DNA from: Bradyrhizobium genosp. SA-3
GTDB lineage: Bacteria; Pseudomonadota; Alphaproteobacteria; Rhizobiales; Xanthobacteraceae
DNA: 64,000 nucleotides
Assembly: GCF_004212635.1 (NCBI RefSeq)
Contig: NZ_PSRT01000024.1
Location: 1-64,000, forward strand
Direction of reading: 5' to 3'
The notes under the pieces are model-generated. The model had not been told where the DNA came from and made no database searches. It was given only the letters and a program-made list of their open reading frames with translations. Shown here piece after piece: positions 8,860-17,847 of the stretch (within the stretch, counting starts at the first letter, position 1; the number at the start of each line of letters is the position of its first letter). The translations under genes and the position numbers were made by a program.

Positions 8860-10545
8860 TTACGCCGCCTCCGCCTTCTTCTCGTCGCGAAGCTGCCGGC
8901 GCAGGATCTTGCCGACATTGGTTTTCGGCAGGTCGTTGCGGAATTCGATGTGCTTGGGCACCTTGTAGCCGGTGAGCTGCTCCTGGCAGAACTTGATCAC
9001 GGCTTCGGCCGTGAGGTTCGGGTCCTTCTTGACCACGAAGGCCTTCACCGCCTCGCCCGATTTGGAATCGGGGATGCCGATCACGGCGCATTCGAGCACG
9101 CCCGGATGGCTCGCGATCACTTCCTCGATCTCGTTGGGATAAACGTTGAAGCCCGAGACCAGGATCATGTCCTTCTTGCGGTCGACGATTTTGGTGTAGC
9201 CCTTCTCGTCCATCACGCCGATGTCGCCGGTGCGGAAATATCCGTCAGCGGTCATCACCTTGGCGGTCTCCTCCGGCCTGTTCCAGTAGCCGGACATGAC
9301 CTGCGGGCCCTTGGCGCAGATCTCGCCGGCCTGACCGAGCGGCATCTCGTTGCCGTCGTCGTCGCGGATCGAGATCCAGGTCGAGGGCACGGGAATGCCG
9401 ATCGATCCCGAGAACTCGGTCGTGGTCGCGGGATTGCAGGTCAGCGTCGGCGAGGTCTCCGACAGGCCATAGCCTTCGGCGATGAAGCAGCCGGTCACGG
9501 CCTTCCACTGCTCGGCCACGGAGCGCTGCACCGCCATGCCGCCGCCGTTCGAGATCTTCAGCTTGGAGAAGTCGAGCTTCTTGAAGTCGGGATGATGCAT
9601 CAGGCCGTTGTAGAGCGTGTTCACGGCCGGGAAGCTGTTGACTTGGTATTTCGCCAGCTCCTTGACGAAGCCGGCGATGTCGCGCGGATTGGGGATCAGG
9701 AGGTTGCAGCCGCCGGCGCGCACTGCGAGCAGGTAGCAGGCCGTCAGCGCGAAGATGTGATAGAGCGGTAGCGCACAGACGATCATGAGCTGATCGACAT
9801 GCGGCGGCGCGGCGAGCGCCGGCTGGAGCCAGGCGTCGTTCTGCAGCACGTTGGCGACGATGTTGCGGTGGAGCAGGGTGGCGCCCTTGGAGACGCCGGT
9901 GGTGCCGCCGGTATATTGCAGGAAGGCGACGTCGCCCGGCGAGAGCTTTGGCTTGTTGAAGGTCATGCCGCGGCCGGCGGAGAGCGCGTCGTTGAACGGC
10001 ACCGCGCCCGGCAGCGACCAGGCCGGCACCATCTTCTTGACGCGGCGGACGACGAGATTGACGATCACGCCCTTGAAGCCGAGCAGGTCGCCCATGCTGG
10101 CGACGATGACGTGCTTCACCGGCGTCTTCGCGATCACCTGCTCGACCGTGTGGGCAAAATTCTCCAGCACGATGATGGCCTCGGCGCCGGAGTCCTTGAG
10201 CTGGTGCTCGAGCTCGCGCGGGGTATAGAGCGGATTGACGTTGACCACCGCGAAGCCGGCGCGCAGCACGGCAGCGGTCGCAACCGGGTATTGCAGCACG
10301 TTCGGCATCATGATGGCGACGCGGGCGCCGCGCTGCAGCCCGCGGCCCTGCAAATAGGCGGCGAGCGCGACCGACATCTGGTCGAGGTCGCGATAGCTGA
10401 TCGACTTGTCCATGCAAATGAACGCCTTGCGGTCGGCGAACTTGGTGAAGCTCTCCTCCAGCAGGTCGACCAGCGATGCGTATTGCGTCGGCTCGATATC
10501 GGCGGGCACGCCGGGCGGATATTGCTTGAGCCAGATGCGCTCCAT
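8860..10545 (-). CDS. Long-chain fatty acid-CoA ligase (FadD type)
   Basis: 561 aa. It activates fatty acids to acyl-CoA with ATP. The AMP-binding motif YTGGTTGVSKGA is at residues 211-222, with YGLSETSPTLTCNP, the FADD motif region GYFRTGDIGVMDEKGY and the C-terminal lysine motif PKTNVGKILRRQLRD. There is no signal peptide. ATG 10545 is preceded by GAGGGGAG, making it preferable to the upstream in-frame codon. The downstream DUF924 gene follows within 15 bp. Substrate chain length cannot be read from the sequence. Confidence 0.9.
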   Translation of the reverse strand: MERIWLKQYPPGVPADIEPTQYASLVDLLEESFTKFADRKAFICMDKSISYRDLDQMSVALAAYLQGRGLQRGARVAIMMPNVLQYPVATAAVLRAGFAVVNVNPLYTPRELEHQLKDSGAEAIIVLENFAHTVEQVIAKTPVKHVIVASMGDLLGFKGVIVNLVVRRVKKMVPAWSLPGAVPFNDALSAGRGMTFNKPKLSPGDVAFLQYTGGTTGVSKGATLLHRNIVANVLQNDAWLQPALAAPPHVDQLMIVCALPLYHIFALTACYLLAVRAGGCNLLIPNPRDIAGFVKELAKYQVNSFPAVNTLYNGLMHHPDFKKLDFSKLKISNGGGMAVQRSVAEQWKAVTGCFIAEGYGLSETSPTLTCNPATTTEFSGSIGIPVPSTWISIRDDDGNEMPLGQAGEICAKGPQVMSGYWNRPEETAKVMTADGYFRTGDIGVMDEKGYTKIVDRKKDMILVSGFNVYPNEIEEVIASHPGVLECAVIGIPDSKSGEAVKAFVVKKDPNLTAEAVIKFCQEQLTGYKVPKHIEFRNDLPKTNVGKILRRQLRDEKKAEAA

Positions 10546-10735
10546 GGAAACTCCCCTCATCTAACTGAGCCCGTTGTGTCTCGGGCTTGCCTCATTGCCG
10601 CCAGTATCGAGCCTGCCGGAACGGGTGGCAAGCCGTCGAGGCTTAGGGCAAAGGTCGGGGAGTAGCTACTGGAATCATCACAGACCGCGCTGCCGCAGGT
10701 GCGAAGTGCGGGCGCGGTCCAGCCCCGAGGGGCCG

Positions 10736-12217
10736 TTAACTGTTGTTGGCCGGCTTGGTGGCGGCGGGCTTGGTCGCGGCTTTGGGCTTGGCAGGCTTGG
10801 GGGTCTGATCGCCGGTTGCCGCCGGTTTCTCGGCGGGTTTTGCCGCCGCATCGTGCTTGGCCGCGGCATGCTTGGTCCCGGCCGGCTTGGCCGCGGCCTT
10901 GGTATCGCTCTTGGTATCAGGCTTGGCAGCCGGCTTCGCCGCCGCCGTCTTGGATTCCTTGCTCGCGTCCTTATTCCCGTCCTTCGGCTTGTCGGCAGCG
11001 TCAGGCTTCTTGGCGACGCGCGACTTCTTGCCACGCGGCTTTGCCACCGTCTGTTGATCGGCATCGGCCGCGACCGCCGCGATCAGGGCCGTGCCGGTGC
11101 GGGTCGGGCCGGTATAAACAAGCACGGGCTCGGCAGCGGCCGGAGCAGAGGCGATCAGCTCGGAGGCCTTCATCAGCGGCGGCTGCAGGCCGGCCGTGAA
11201 GAAGGTGACTTGGGCTTCGCCGCCGGTGGCCGAGGCCGATCCGGTCGTGCTGCCATTGGCCGCGATCAGCGCATCGTCGTCGTCGCTGGCCGGCCGCTTG
11301 CGGTTGGGCCCGCACATCTCGTCGCGCAAGTTCGGCGGCGAGGCGTCGACCGGCACGAGATTATCGACGGTGCCGAGCGAAGGTCGCAGCCATGTCAGAT
11401 TGTCCTGGCTGAAGCCGCGCTCGAGCAGCTGCGCCGCCTTCACCGCGCGCGCGGTGCCGGAATTGGCGCCGAGCACCACCGCGATCAGCCGGCGGCCGTT
11501 GCGCGTGGCCGATGCCACGAGATTGTAGCCGGAGGCGCAGATGAAGCCGGTCTTGAAGCCGTCGGCGCCGGGATAACGGCCGATCAGCTTGTTGAAATTG
11601 CCGGTGATGCGCTTGCCGAAGCGGATTGCCGGGATGTGCACGAAGTACTCGTATTCCGGCAGGTCGCGCAGGAACGCGCGCGCCAGGATTCCGAGATCAC
11701 GCGCGGACGTGATCTGACCGTCGGCGGGCAGGCCGTTTGGATTGACGTAGCTCGTCTGCGTCATGCCGAGCTTCTTCGCGGTGTCGTTCATCATCGCGGA
11801 GAAGCCGTCGATCGAGCCGCCGATGCCTTCGGCAAGCACCACGGCCATGTCGTTCGCCGACTTGACCATCATCATCTTCAGCGCGTTGTCGACGGTGAGC
11901 TGCGTTCCCGGACGGAAGCCCATCTTCGATGGCGACTGCGAGGCTGCCGTCGGCGACACCGTGAGCAGCGTGTCGAGCGTGAGCCTGCCATCCTTGACCG
12001 CCTTCAGTGTCACATAGGCGGTCATGATCTTGGTGACGGAAGCCGGGTACCAGGGAATGGTCGCATTATCGGCCTGCAACACCTTGCCGCTGTCGGCTTC
12101 GATCAGCAGCAGCGCTTCGGCGCGCGCTGCGCCCGGCGCGAGCAATGCGGCGCATGCGAGGCCCGCAGCGACCAGGTTGAACAGCGATTTGCGAAGCAGC
12201 GGGCGAAGGGCGTGCAC
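10736..12217 (-). CDS. D-alanyl-D-alanine carboxypeptidase (S11) with Lys/Ala-rich tail
   Basis: 493 aa from a GTG start. After a signal peptide ending GAARA, the S11 peptidase domain holds all three active-site motifs: S60-V-T-K63 (PASVTKIM), S120-A-N (KSANDMA) and K222-T-G (DGFKTGFICASG). This type trims stem pentapeptides in periplasmic peptidoglycan. A SPOR-free, low-complexity tail rich in Ala, Lys and Pro follows (about residues 390-493, for example KPAAKPDTKSDTKAAAKPAG), resembling histone-H1-like repeats. The start is uncertain because no strong ribosome site is visible; GTG 12217 places the signal peptide correctly. Confidence 0.88.
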   Translation of the reverse strand: MHALRPLLRKSLFNLVAAGLACAALLAPGAARAEALLLIEADSGKVLQADNATIPWYPASVTKIMTAYVTLKAVKDGRLTLDTLLTVSPTAASQSPSKMGFRPGTQLTVDNALKMMMVKSANDMAVVLAEGIGGSIDGFSAMMNDTAKKLGMTQTSYVNPNGLPADGQITSARDLGILARAFLRDLPEYEYFVHIPAIRFGKRITGNFNKLIGRYPGADGFKTGFICASGYNLVASATRNGRRLIAVVLGANSGTARAVKAAQLLERGFSQDNLTWLRPSLGTVDNLVPVDASPPNLRDEMCGPNRKRPASDDDDALIAANGSTTGSASATGGEAQVTFFTAGLQPPLMKASELIASAPAAAEPVLVYTGPTRTGTALIAAVAADADQQTVAKPRGKKSRVAKKPDAADKPKDGNKDASKESKTAAAKPAAKPDTKSDTKAAAKPAGTKHAAAKHDAAAKPAEKPAATGDQTPKPAKPKAATKPAATKPANNS

Positions 12218-12407
12218 TATCCGATTCCGGTCCTTGGAGATCCGCCGGTTTCGGACGGTTCTCGTGATCTGATGGTCGGTTTTGAAATCCAAGCGCCGCC
12301 GCTTGCGGCGTCGCAAACCTATACCGGCTGATGCGTCGAGAATAGGGGGACCGGTGCGGTATTCCGCAATGAAATAGGCCGAATTTCGACGGTCCTATGA
12401 GGACTTG

Positions 12408-14204
12408 CTACGGGGATTTGACCGGAGTCGCGGCAGTCTCGGCCGCCGTCACGCTGGCCCGTGCGTTTTCCTGAACCATGAACTGGGCCCTGGCGAGCTC
12501 GGCGAAATGGCCGCCTTTGGCCACGAGTTCATCGAAAGTTCCGCTTTCGGTCACCCGGCCGTTCTCGAACACCAGGATCCGCGTGGCGTTGCGGATGGTG
12601 GAGAGGCGGTGCGCGATCACGAAGGTGGTCCTGCCCTTCATCACTTCGTCGAGAGCGGCATTCACCTTGGCCTCGGTGACGGCGTCGAGCGCGCTGGTCG
12701 CCTCGTCCAGGATCAGGATCGGCGGATCCTTCAGCAGCGCGCGGGCGATCGACAGCCGCTGCCGCTCGCCGCCGGAGAGCATGCGGCCGCGTTCGCCGGC
12801 ATTGGTCTCGAAGCCGCCGCTGCGCTCGATGAAGTCGAGCGCCTGCGCGCGCTCGGCCGCCTTGCGCATCTCGTCCTCGGTCGCATCCGGCTTGCCGACC
12901 TGCAGATTCTCCGCGATCGAGCGGTTGAACAGCAGCGCCTCCTGGAACACCACGCCGATGTTCCGCCGCAGCGACGTCAGCGTGATCCCGCGCACGTCCA
13001 TGCCGTCGATCCTGATGAAGCCGGACTGTGGGTCGAAGGCGCGGTGCAAAAGCGCGATCGCGGTCGACTTGCCGGCGCCGGTCGGACCGACCAGCGCGAT
13101 GGTCTGGCCGGGCAGTGCGGTGAACGAGAGGTCCTCGACCGCAGGGCGCTTGCCGTCATAGGAGAAGGTGACGTCGTTGAACTCGACGAGGCCGGACAAT
13201 CTGCCGGCATCGATCGCATCGGGCCTGTCGTGCACCGCGGGCACGGCGTCGAGCACGTTGAAGAACTCGCGCAGACGCGGCGCTTCCATGAACACGTTGT
13301 TGATGAAGCTCACGACCTGCTCGAGCTTCTGGATCAGCAGCGTCGCAAAGCTCACGAACATCACGATCTCGCCGACCGAGGTGAGCCCCTGGTCGTGCAG
13401 CGCTATGCCGAGTGTGAAGATCGCGAGCACGGTGATGGTGGTGGAGGCGCGCGTGATGACGGTGACGAGCGCCCACCACGACAGCACCGGCATCTGCGCG
13501 GCCAGCAGCTCGTCGGCGACGGAGCGCAGCCCTTTAACCTCGGATTCGACGCGGACAAAGCTCTGCACCAGCGCGACGTTGCCGAGCGCATCGGAGGCGC
13601 GCGCAGAGAGCTCGCTGTAGTGCTCCTCGACCTCCATCTGCATACCGAAGGTCTTGCGCACGACGAAGGTCGTCAGCGCGGTGAAGACGATGCAGAGCAC
13701 GAACAGCAGGATCGCCAGCCGCCAATTCAGGTAGAGCGACAGCGGCAGCAGCACCACGACCGAGAGGATCGCGGCAAAATGCTCGCGGAAGAAGCCGAGC
13801 CATAGCCGCCATAGCGCGTCGGTGCCGTTGAGCATCACCTTCATCAGCCGGCCCGAATGGGTGCCGGAGTGGAAGGTCAGCGGCAGTTGCAGGATGTGCT
13901 CGAAATAATCGGTCAGCACCGCTTGGCGCTGGCGGTGCGAGAGCCGATCGGCCTGCAAGGCCACGAGCGCGCTGCATGCGATGGTGAACAGCCCGAAGGC
14001 GACCCAGGCGGCTAGGAACGGCCAGGCCGAGTTCGAGCCGGCTACGGTCTTGCCCGAGAGCACGTCGACGATCCGGCCGAACAGCACGGGCTCGGCGAAT
14101 TGCGAGCCCGCCAGCAGCAGATTGGCGACCGCGAGCAGCCAGCCCAGCCGCGCCTCCTTGCCGAGCAGCTCGAGAACGCGGGTGTAGAGACGGAGGATGG
14201 ACAT
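12408..14204 (-). CDS. ndvA: Cyclic beta-1,2-glucan ABC exporter (NdvA/ChvA type)
   Basis: 598 aa, a half-transporter with an N-terminal six-helix membrane domain (about 1-310) and a C-terminal ATPase. Walker A is [11 protein letters not shown] near residue 372, the signature [10 protein letters not shown] is near 475, and Walker B is [12 protein letters not shown]. The opening [20 protein letters not shown] and [17 protein letters not shown] closely match what I know of the NdvA/ChvA family, which exports periplasmic cyclic glucans needed for osmoadaptation and plant interaction. It could export a related glucan. It is monocistronic, with the HigBA locus upstream. Confidence 0.85.
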   Translation of the reverse strand: MSILRLYTRVLELLGKEARLGWLLAVANLLLAGSQFAEPVLFGRIVDVLSGKTVAGSNSAWPFLAAWVAFGLFTIACSALVALQADRLSHRQRQAVLTDYFEHILQLPLTFHSGTHSGRLMKVMLNGTDALWRLWLGFFREHFAAILSVVVLLPLSLYLNWRLAILLFVLCIVFTALTTFVVRKTFGMQMEVEEHYSELSARASDALGNVALVQSFVRVESEVKGLRSVADELLAAQMPVLSWWALVTVITRASTTITVLAIFTLGIALHDQGLTSVGEIVMFVSFATLLIQKLEQVVSFINNVFMEAPRLREFFNVLDAVPAVHDRPDAIDAGRLSGLVEFNDVTFSYDGKRPAVEDLSFTALPGQTIALVGPTGAGKSTAIALLHRAFDPQSGFIRIDGMDVRGITLTSLRRNIGVVFQEALLFNRSIAENLQVGKPDATEDEMRKAAERAQALDFIERSGGFETNAGERGRMLSGGERQRLSIARALLKDPPILILDEATSALDAVTEAKVNAALDEVMKGRTTFVIAHRLSTIRNATRILVFENGRVTESGTFDELVAKGGHFAELARAQFMVQENARASVTAAETAATPVKSP

Positions 14205-14267
14205 GCGATACGCTGAACCGTGGAAAGGTCGTCAGTCAACCGGTTGAACTACGCTGGGGTGGGCAGC

Positions 14268-14579
14268 TCAAGCCACCTTCAACGTGGGGATATGGCTAAC
14301 GTCCACCGTCTGTTCCGCGTGCCACGTGTCGTGGGCCGCCTGCATCCGGACCCAGATCCCGGCACCGCCTCCAAACAGCTTTCCGACGCGGACTGCCACC
14401 TCAGGAGACAGCGGTTTCTTCTCCTCCATGATATCGTGAAGGTGCTGCCGCGAGATGCCCAACAGGCGCGCGATCTCGACCTTGGTCTTACCCGAGGCCG
14501 GCAGCATGTCTTCGCGAAGCACCGCGCCGGGATGAACGGGACAGCGACGCGGATTTCTTTTGGCAGAATATTCGACCAT
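14268..14579 (-). CDS. higA: HigA-type antitoxin (XRE family)
   Basis: 103 aa, starting MVEYSAKRNPRRCPVHPGAVLRED. The helix-turn-helix spans TKVEIARLLGISRQHLHDI, followed by EEKKPLSPEVAVRVGKLFG, as in HigA/VapI antitoxins that repress their own promoter. The frame is open well upstream, through the broken toxin gene, so a toxin-antitoxin read-through product is possible (see findings). No ribosome site is obvious at 14579, and ATG 14588 is an alternative. An operator palindrome lies upstream of the toxin. Confidence 0.85.
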   Translation of the reverse strand: MVEYSAKRNPRRCPVHPGAVLREDMLPASGKTKVEIARLLGISRQHLHDIMEEKKPLSPEVAVRVGKLFGGGAGIWVRMQAAHDTWHAEQTVDVSHIPTLKVA

Positions 14580-14613
14580 GGCCGCTCCATGCCGAGACAG
14601 TCTCGGCTCGGTG

Positions 14614-14888
14614 TCAGTGATATTGCTCGAAATCGACCCGATGGGCGTCACCATTCTCGAATTCGAAAGTGATGCACCAGGTCCATTCACATGGACCGTG
14701 TACCGGACAGGCTTGCCGTGCAGACGATGGAAGTCAAAGCCGAGCACGTTCATGTCTTCGGGAAGCGTGGCGCTATCGAGTTGATCGAGCCGCCGTAGGA
14801 TTCTCGCATGCATCTTGGAATCGATCTTCGCCGTCTTTCCCTTAGACCAGAGATCGCCAAGAGCCTTGTTCCGAAAGGATTTTATCAA
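14614..14888 (-). pseudogene. higB: HigB-type toxin, frameshifted
   Basis: The first 70 or so residues (MIKSFRNKALGDLWSKGKTA through FDFHRLHGKPVRYTVHVNG) read as a normal RelE/HigB-type mRNA interferase. At about 14680 the frame slips. The expected continuation PWCITFEFENGDAHRVDFEQ and the final YH-stop lie in another frame, ending at 14616. One base appears to be missing in GGACC-TGG. Because of the shift, the original frame runs on into higA. The C-terminal catalytic residues would be lost from the toxin, so it is probably inactive unless the base is an assembly error. Confidence 0.75.
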
Positions 14889-14916
14889 GGTGCTGCCAAA
14901 ATCCGACGCAGATCTG

Positions 14917-14945
14917 AATGTAAGCTATTTGCTTACATAAGTCAA
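14917..14945 (-). promoter_or_regulatory. higBA promoter with embedded HigA operator
   Basis: Reading the minus strand, a -35 TTGACT (14940-14945) and a -10 TACATT (14917-14922) are separated by exactly 17 bases. Between and across them lies a perfect inverted repeat ATGTAAGC-N5-GCTTACAT (14918-14938). This is the expected layout for an autorepressed toxin-antitoxin promoter, about 30-50 bases before the toxin start. Confidence 0.7.
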
Positions 14946-14955
14946 GTTCAGAAGT

Positions 14956-16005
14956 TCAGTTGATCAGCCGCCCCGCCAGCGGCGGCAGGAATTGGTCGTC
15001 GAAGATCTCGGACGCCGCCGGTCGTTTGCGGAATTTGAAGTCCTGCGCGACCTGGCCGATCGAGCGCTCGAGGCGCGCCGGGTCGACGCCGCCGAGGCCG
15101 TTGCGCCTGACCTCGTCGGTCAGGATGTTGTCGGCGAGGGCGGTGCGCAGGCGCTCCAGCTCCAGGTTGCGGTCGCCATCCTCGATACGGCTCGCGGCCT
15201 CCTCCGCCGCGCGCCCCGGCTCCATGACGGTCGCGTTGATGCCCGCGATCAAGGCGCGGACGAGGCCCTTGACGGCATCCGGCTTTGCTGCGGCGAAGGC
15301 GGGATTGACCACCACGGCAAAGCCGTAGGCTTCGCAGCCGTAATCCGCATAGCGCAGTACGACGAGATCGGCTTCGGGCACGCCGCGGTCGCGCAGGTTC
15401 ACCGCCGACACATAGCTGAACCCGGCGACCGCATCGACCTGGCCCGCGGAGAGGATCGGCTCGCGCACCGCCGCGCTGATCTTGTGGAATTTGACGTGCG
15501 ATGCATTGATGCCGTTCTGCTGCGCCAGCGCAGGCCACAGCCGTATCGACAGGTCGCTGTCGGCAACGCCGACGGTCTTGCCGTCGAGATCGGACAGAAG
15601 CTGGATGCCGCGGCTCCTGCGCGCGACGATCGCGTAGGGTGCGCGGTTGAACAGCACGAACACCGCCTTGACCGGCGCTGCCTGCTCCTTGTCGCGAAAG
15701 CGGATCAATTCGTTGATGTCGACCAGCGCGAGCTCGCTGTCGCCCTTGGCGACACGCGCGAGCGCTTCCGACGATCCGGCTGCGGTGTTGAAGGACACGC
15801 TGAGATGCTCGGCGCCGAACCTGCCGTCCTTTGCCGCCAGGAAGAACGGCGCCATGCTCGCATCCAATGGGCGGTCGAAGGTGAAGTGAATCGCAACGGA
15901 TGGGGCGGCGGTCTCGGCCACGCTGACATCGCGTGCAATCAATGTCGCAAGCGAGGTCACGAGAGCCAGCAGGCAACGAAGGACGATCGTCTTGAATTCC
16001 GACAT
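14956..16005 (-). CDS. NMT1/THI5-like ABC substrate-binding protein, orphan
   Basis: 349 aa with an N-terminal secretion signal (CLLALVTSLATLIA). The body follows the NMT1 pattern used for taurine, sulfonate, thiamine-precursor or nitrate binding: FTFDRPLDASMAPFFLAAKD, GSSEALARVAKGDSELALVD, LDGKTVGVADSDLSIRLWPA. No permease or ATPase gene is adjacent, so its partner must be elsewhere or it acts as a sensor. The ligand cannot be read from the sequence. Its stop lies just upstream of the higBA promoter. Confidence 0.82.
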   Translation of the reverse strand: MSEFKTIVLRCLLALVTSLATLIARDVSVAETAAPSVAIHFTFDRPLDASMAPFFLAAKDGRFGAEHLSVSFNTAAGSSEALARVAKGDSELALVDINELIRFRDKEQAAPVKAVFVLFNRAPYAIVARRSRGIQLLSDLDGKTVGVADSDLSIRLWPALAQQNGINASHVKFHKISAAVREPILSAGQVDAVAGFSYVSAVNLRDRGVPEADLVVLRYADYGCEAYGFAVVVNPAFAAAKPDAVKGLVRALIAGINATVMEPGRAAEEAASRIEDGDRNLELERLRTALADNILTDEVRRNGLGGVDPARLERSIGQVAQDFKFRKRPAASEIFDDQFLPPLAGRLIN

Positions 16006-16230
16006 CGGGTGCGCCGGTCCCGCATTGTTATGGTTTCGTGACGCTCGCAGCGCCGGCTGGCAGTCAGTCTGTCCGCGTCAACATGAACGGCGGATGAGCG
16101 GAGGTTGCGTCACGATTACGCAACCCCGTTCAGCTTGTGTTGGGGTTGGGGAACCCAACATGGGATGCGGGTGTTTTGACAGACACGAGCCTGTCTATAG
16201 GCACCATTCGAGGTCCCAAGGAGGGTCCAC

Positions 16231-16599
16231 ATGTTTGACAGTTTTTCGAAATTTGCCGGCCGCAAGGCCGTTCTTGCCACCGCCGCGGTGCTGGCACTGA
16301 CCGCAATTGCCCCGACCGCGTCATACGCCGGCGGCCGCCACTGGCATGGTGGTGGAGGCGGCGCGGCCGCAGCTGCGGCTTTCGCAGCCATCGGCACGGG
16401 CCTCGCCATCGCCGCAAGCCGTGACGCCTACGCCTATGACTACGGTCCGGGCTACGGCTATTATGGCGGACCTGCCTATTACAGCGGTCCTGCTTACGGG
16501 CCCTATTATGGTCCGGGCCCGAATTACCAGTATCAGCGCTATGGCGGTACGGCTCCGTCCGAGTACTGCGGCCAGGGCTACTACACCAACTGCTACTAG
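16231..16599 (+). CDS. Secreted Gly/Tyr-rich small protein
   Basis: 122 aa. A signal peptide (RKAVLATAAVLALTAIAPTASYA) is followed by a His/Gly patch (GGRHWHGGGGG), an alanine-rich hydrophobic stretch and a tail of GYGYYGG and PAYYSGPAYG repeats ending with two cysteines (SEYCGQGYYTNCY). Similar proteins are abundant in the Bradyrhizobium envelope, without known function. AAGGAGGGTCCAC before ATG is a strong ribosome site, and a terminator follows the stop. It is monocistronic. Confidence 0.8.
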   Translation: MFDSFSKFAGRKAVLATAAVLALTAIAPTASYAGGRHWHGGGGGAAAAAAFAAIGTGLAIAASRDAYAYDYGPGYGYYGGPAYYSGPAYGPYYGPGPNYQYQRYGGTAPSEYCGQGYYTNCY

Positions 16600-16627
16600 C
16601 TCCGGCTCCCAAAGGTTGACTACAACG

Positions 16628-16660
16628 GGCCGTCGCGCTTGCCGCGCCGGCCTGTTTTTC
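16628..16660 (+). terminator. Rho-independent terminator after the Gly/Tyr-rich gene
   Basis: The stem GGCCGTCGCG (16628-16637) pairs with CGCGCCGGCC (16643-16652) with one mismatch and a 5-nt loop. TGTTTTT and then CGCTTTT follow. Confidence 0.75.
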
Positions 16661-16716
16661 GCTTTTATTGTCGCGCGTTAACGCGCTCGCCATGGGTTTA
16701 GAGTAGTTTGAGTACC

Positions 16717-17121
16717 ATGAGTGATTCGCTTGAGCGGCTATATCTGGCTGTGCTCGCGGCCAGAGATCTTGATCCGGCAACATCGCGCACGGCCCGGCTG
16801 TTTCAGCGCGGGCCTTCCAAAATGGCGAAGAAACTGGCCGAAGAGGCCATCGAAGTCGTGATCGACGCGGTCAACGGCGATAGCGAGGCCGTGATCCGGG
16901 AGAGCGCCGACCTGCTCTACAATCTCACCGTGCTGTGGGCCTCGGCCGGGGTCCGTCCCGAGGACGTCTGGCGGGAGATGACGCGGCGTGAAGACATGCT
17001 CGGCATCGCCGAGAAGCTGCCGAAATCGCGGATGAAGCTGCCCAAGGTCGCGTCACCGCGCATTGCCTCAAGGCGGCCAATTGTCGCGCTCGAGGGCCGT
17101 GCCGCGCGCAAGCGCCACTAG
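16717..17121 (+). CDS. hisE: Phosphoribosyl-ATP pyrophosphatase HisE (second-copy type)
   Basis: 134 aa. It hydrolyses PR-ATP to PR-AMP in histidine synthesis. MazG-like metal-binding helices are visible: SKMAKKLAEEAIEVVIDAVNG (EExxE) and ESADLLYNLTVLWASAG (ExxD). It lies outside any his operon. Related genomes carry two HisE genes, and this fits the stand-alone copy. The C-terminus has an extra basic extension (GRAARKRH). ATG 16717 is preferred to an upstream TTG. A 14-bp perfect palindrome GCGCGTTAACGCGC lies at 16673-16686 in its promoter region. Confidence 0.88.
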   Translation: MSDSLERLYLAVLAARDLDPATSRTARLFQRGPSKMAKKLAEEAIEVVIDAVNGDSEAVIRESADLLYNLTVLWASAGVRPEDVWREMTRREDMLGIAEKLPKSRMKLPKVASPRIASRRPIVALEGRAARKRH

Positions 17122-17187
17122 AAACGTCATAATTCGCCTCAATCTCGGCATGGACAAATCCGTCCCATGGTGCTTCATCGCGGCGCC

Positions 17188-17769
17188 ATGCTGAAACGTA
17201 TCTACGACTGGTGCATCGACGCCGCCCACAAGCCCTACGCGCTCTGGATCATGGGAGCCGTGGCCTTCGCAGAAAGCTCGTTCTTTCCGGTCCCGCCGGA
17301 TGTGATGCTGATCCCGATGTCGCTGGCGCGCCCGCAGCGCGCCTGGGTCTATGCGGCGATCTGCACCGTGACCTCGGTGGTCGGCGGCATGGTTGGCTAC
17401 GCCATCGGAGCGCTGCTGTTCGATTCGGTCGGCCAGTGGCTGATCCAGGTCTACGGCCTCGGCGACAAGGTCGATGCCTTCCGCGCCTCCTATGCGGAAT
17501 GGGGTGCGATCATCATCCTGCTCAAGGGGCTGACGCCGATCCCCTACAAGCTCGTCACCATCACCTCGGGCTTTGCCGGCTACAATATCCTTCTGTTCAT
17601 CCTGTGCTCGATCGTCGCGCGCGGCGGACGCTTCTTCGTCGTCGCGATCCTGCTCAACCGCTATGGCGATTGGATCCGCGTCAGGATCGAGAAGCATCTC
17701 GGCCTCTGGGTGGCGATCGGCGCCGCCGTGCTGGTGCTCGGATTCGTGGTGGCGATCAAGCTGATCTAG
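17188..17769 (+). CDS. YqaA/DedA-related (VTT domain) inner membrane protein
   Basis: 193 aa with about five membrane segments. The family motif region AVAFAESSFFPVPPDVMLIP is followed by GGMVGYAIGALLFDSVG, the conserved KGLTPIPYKLVTITSGFAGY and SIVARGGRFFVVAILL, all typical of YqaA/SNARE-associated proteins. DedA-superfamily proteins are implicated in lipid carrier transport and membrane homeostasis, but this subgroup has no defined substrate. The start at 17188 matches the usual N-terminus MLKRIYDWCIDAAHKPYALW; ATG 17167 is an alternative. Confidence 0.88.
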   Translation: MLKRIYDWCIDAAHKPYALWIMGAVAFAESSFFPVPPDVMLIPMSLARPQRAWVYAAICTVTSVVGGMVGYAIGALLFDSVGQWLIQVYGLGDKVDAFRASYAEWGAIIILLKGLTPIPYKLVTITSGFAGYNILLFILCSIVARGGRFFVVAILLNRYGDWIRVRIEKHLGLWVAIGAAVLVLGFVVAIKLI

Positions 17770-17847
17770 CGTTTGCGCGAGGATCATGCTCGCTCAATAA
17801 CCTCGCGGCGCTTTGCCGCCGCGTCGGCATCGGCTACGCTTGCCGTC

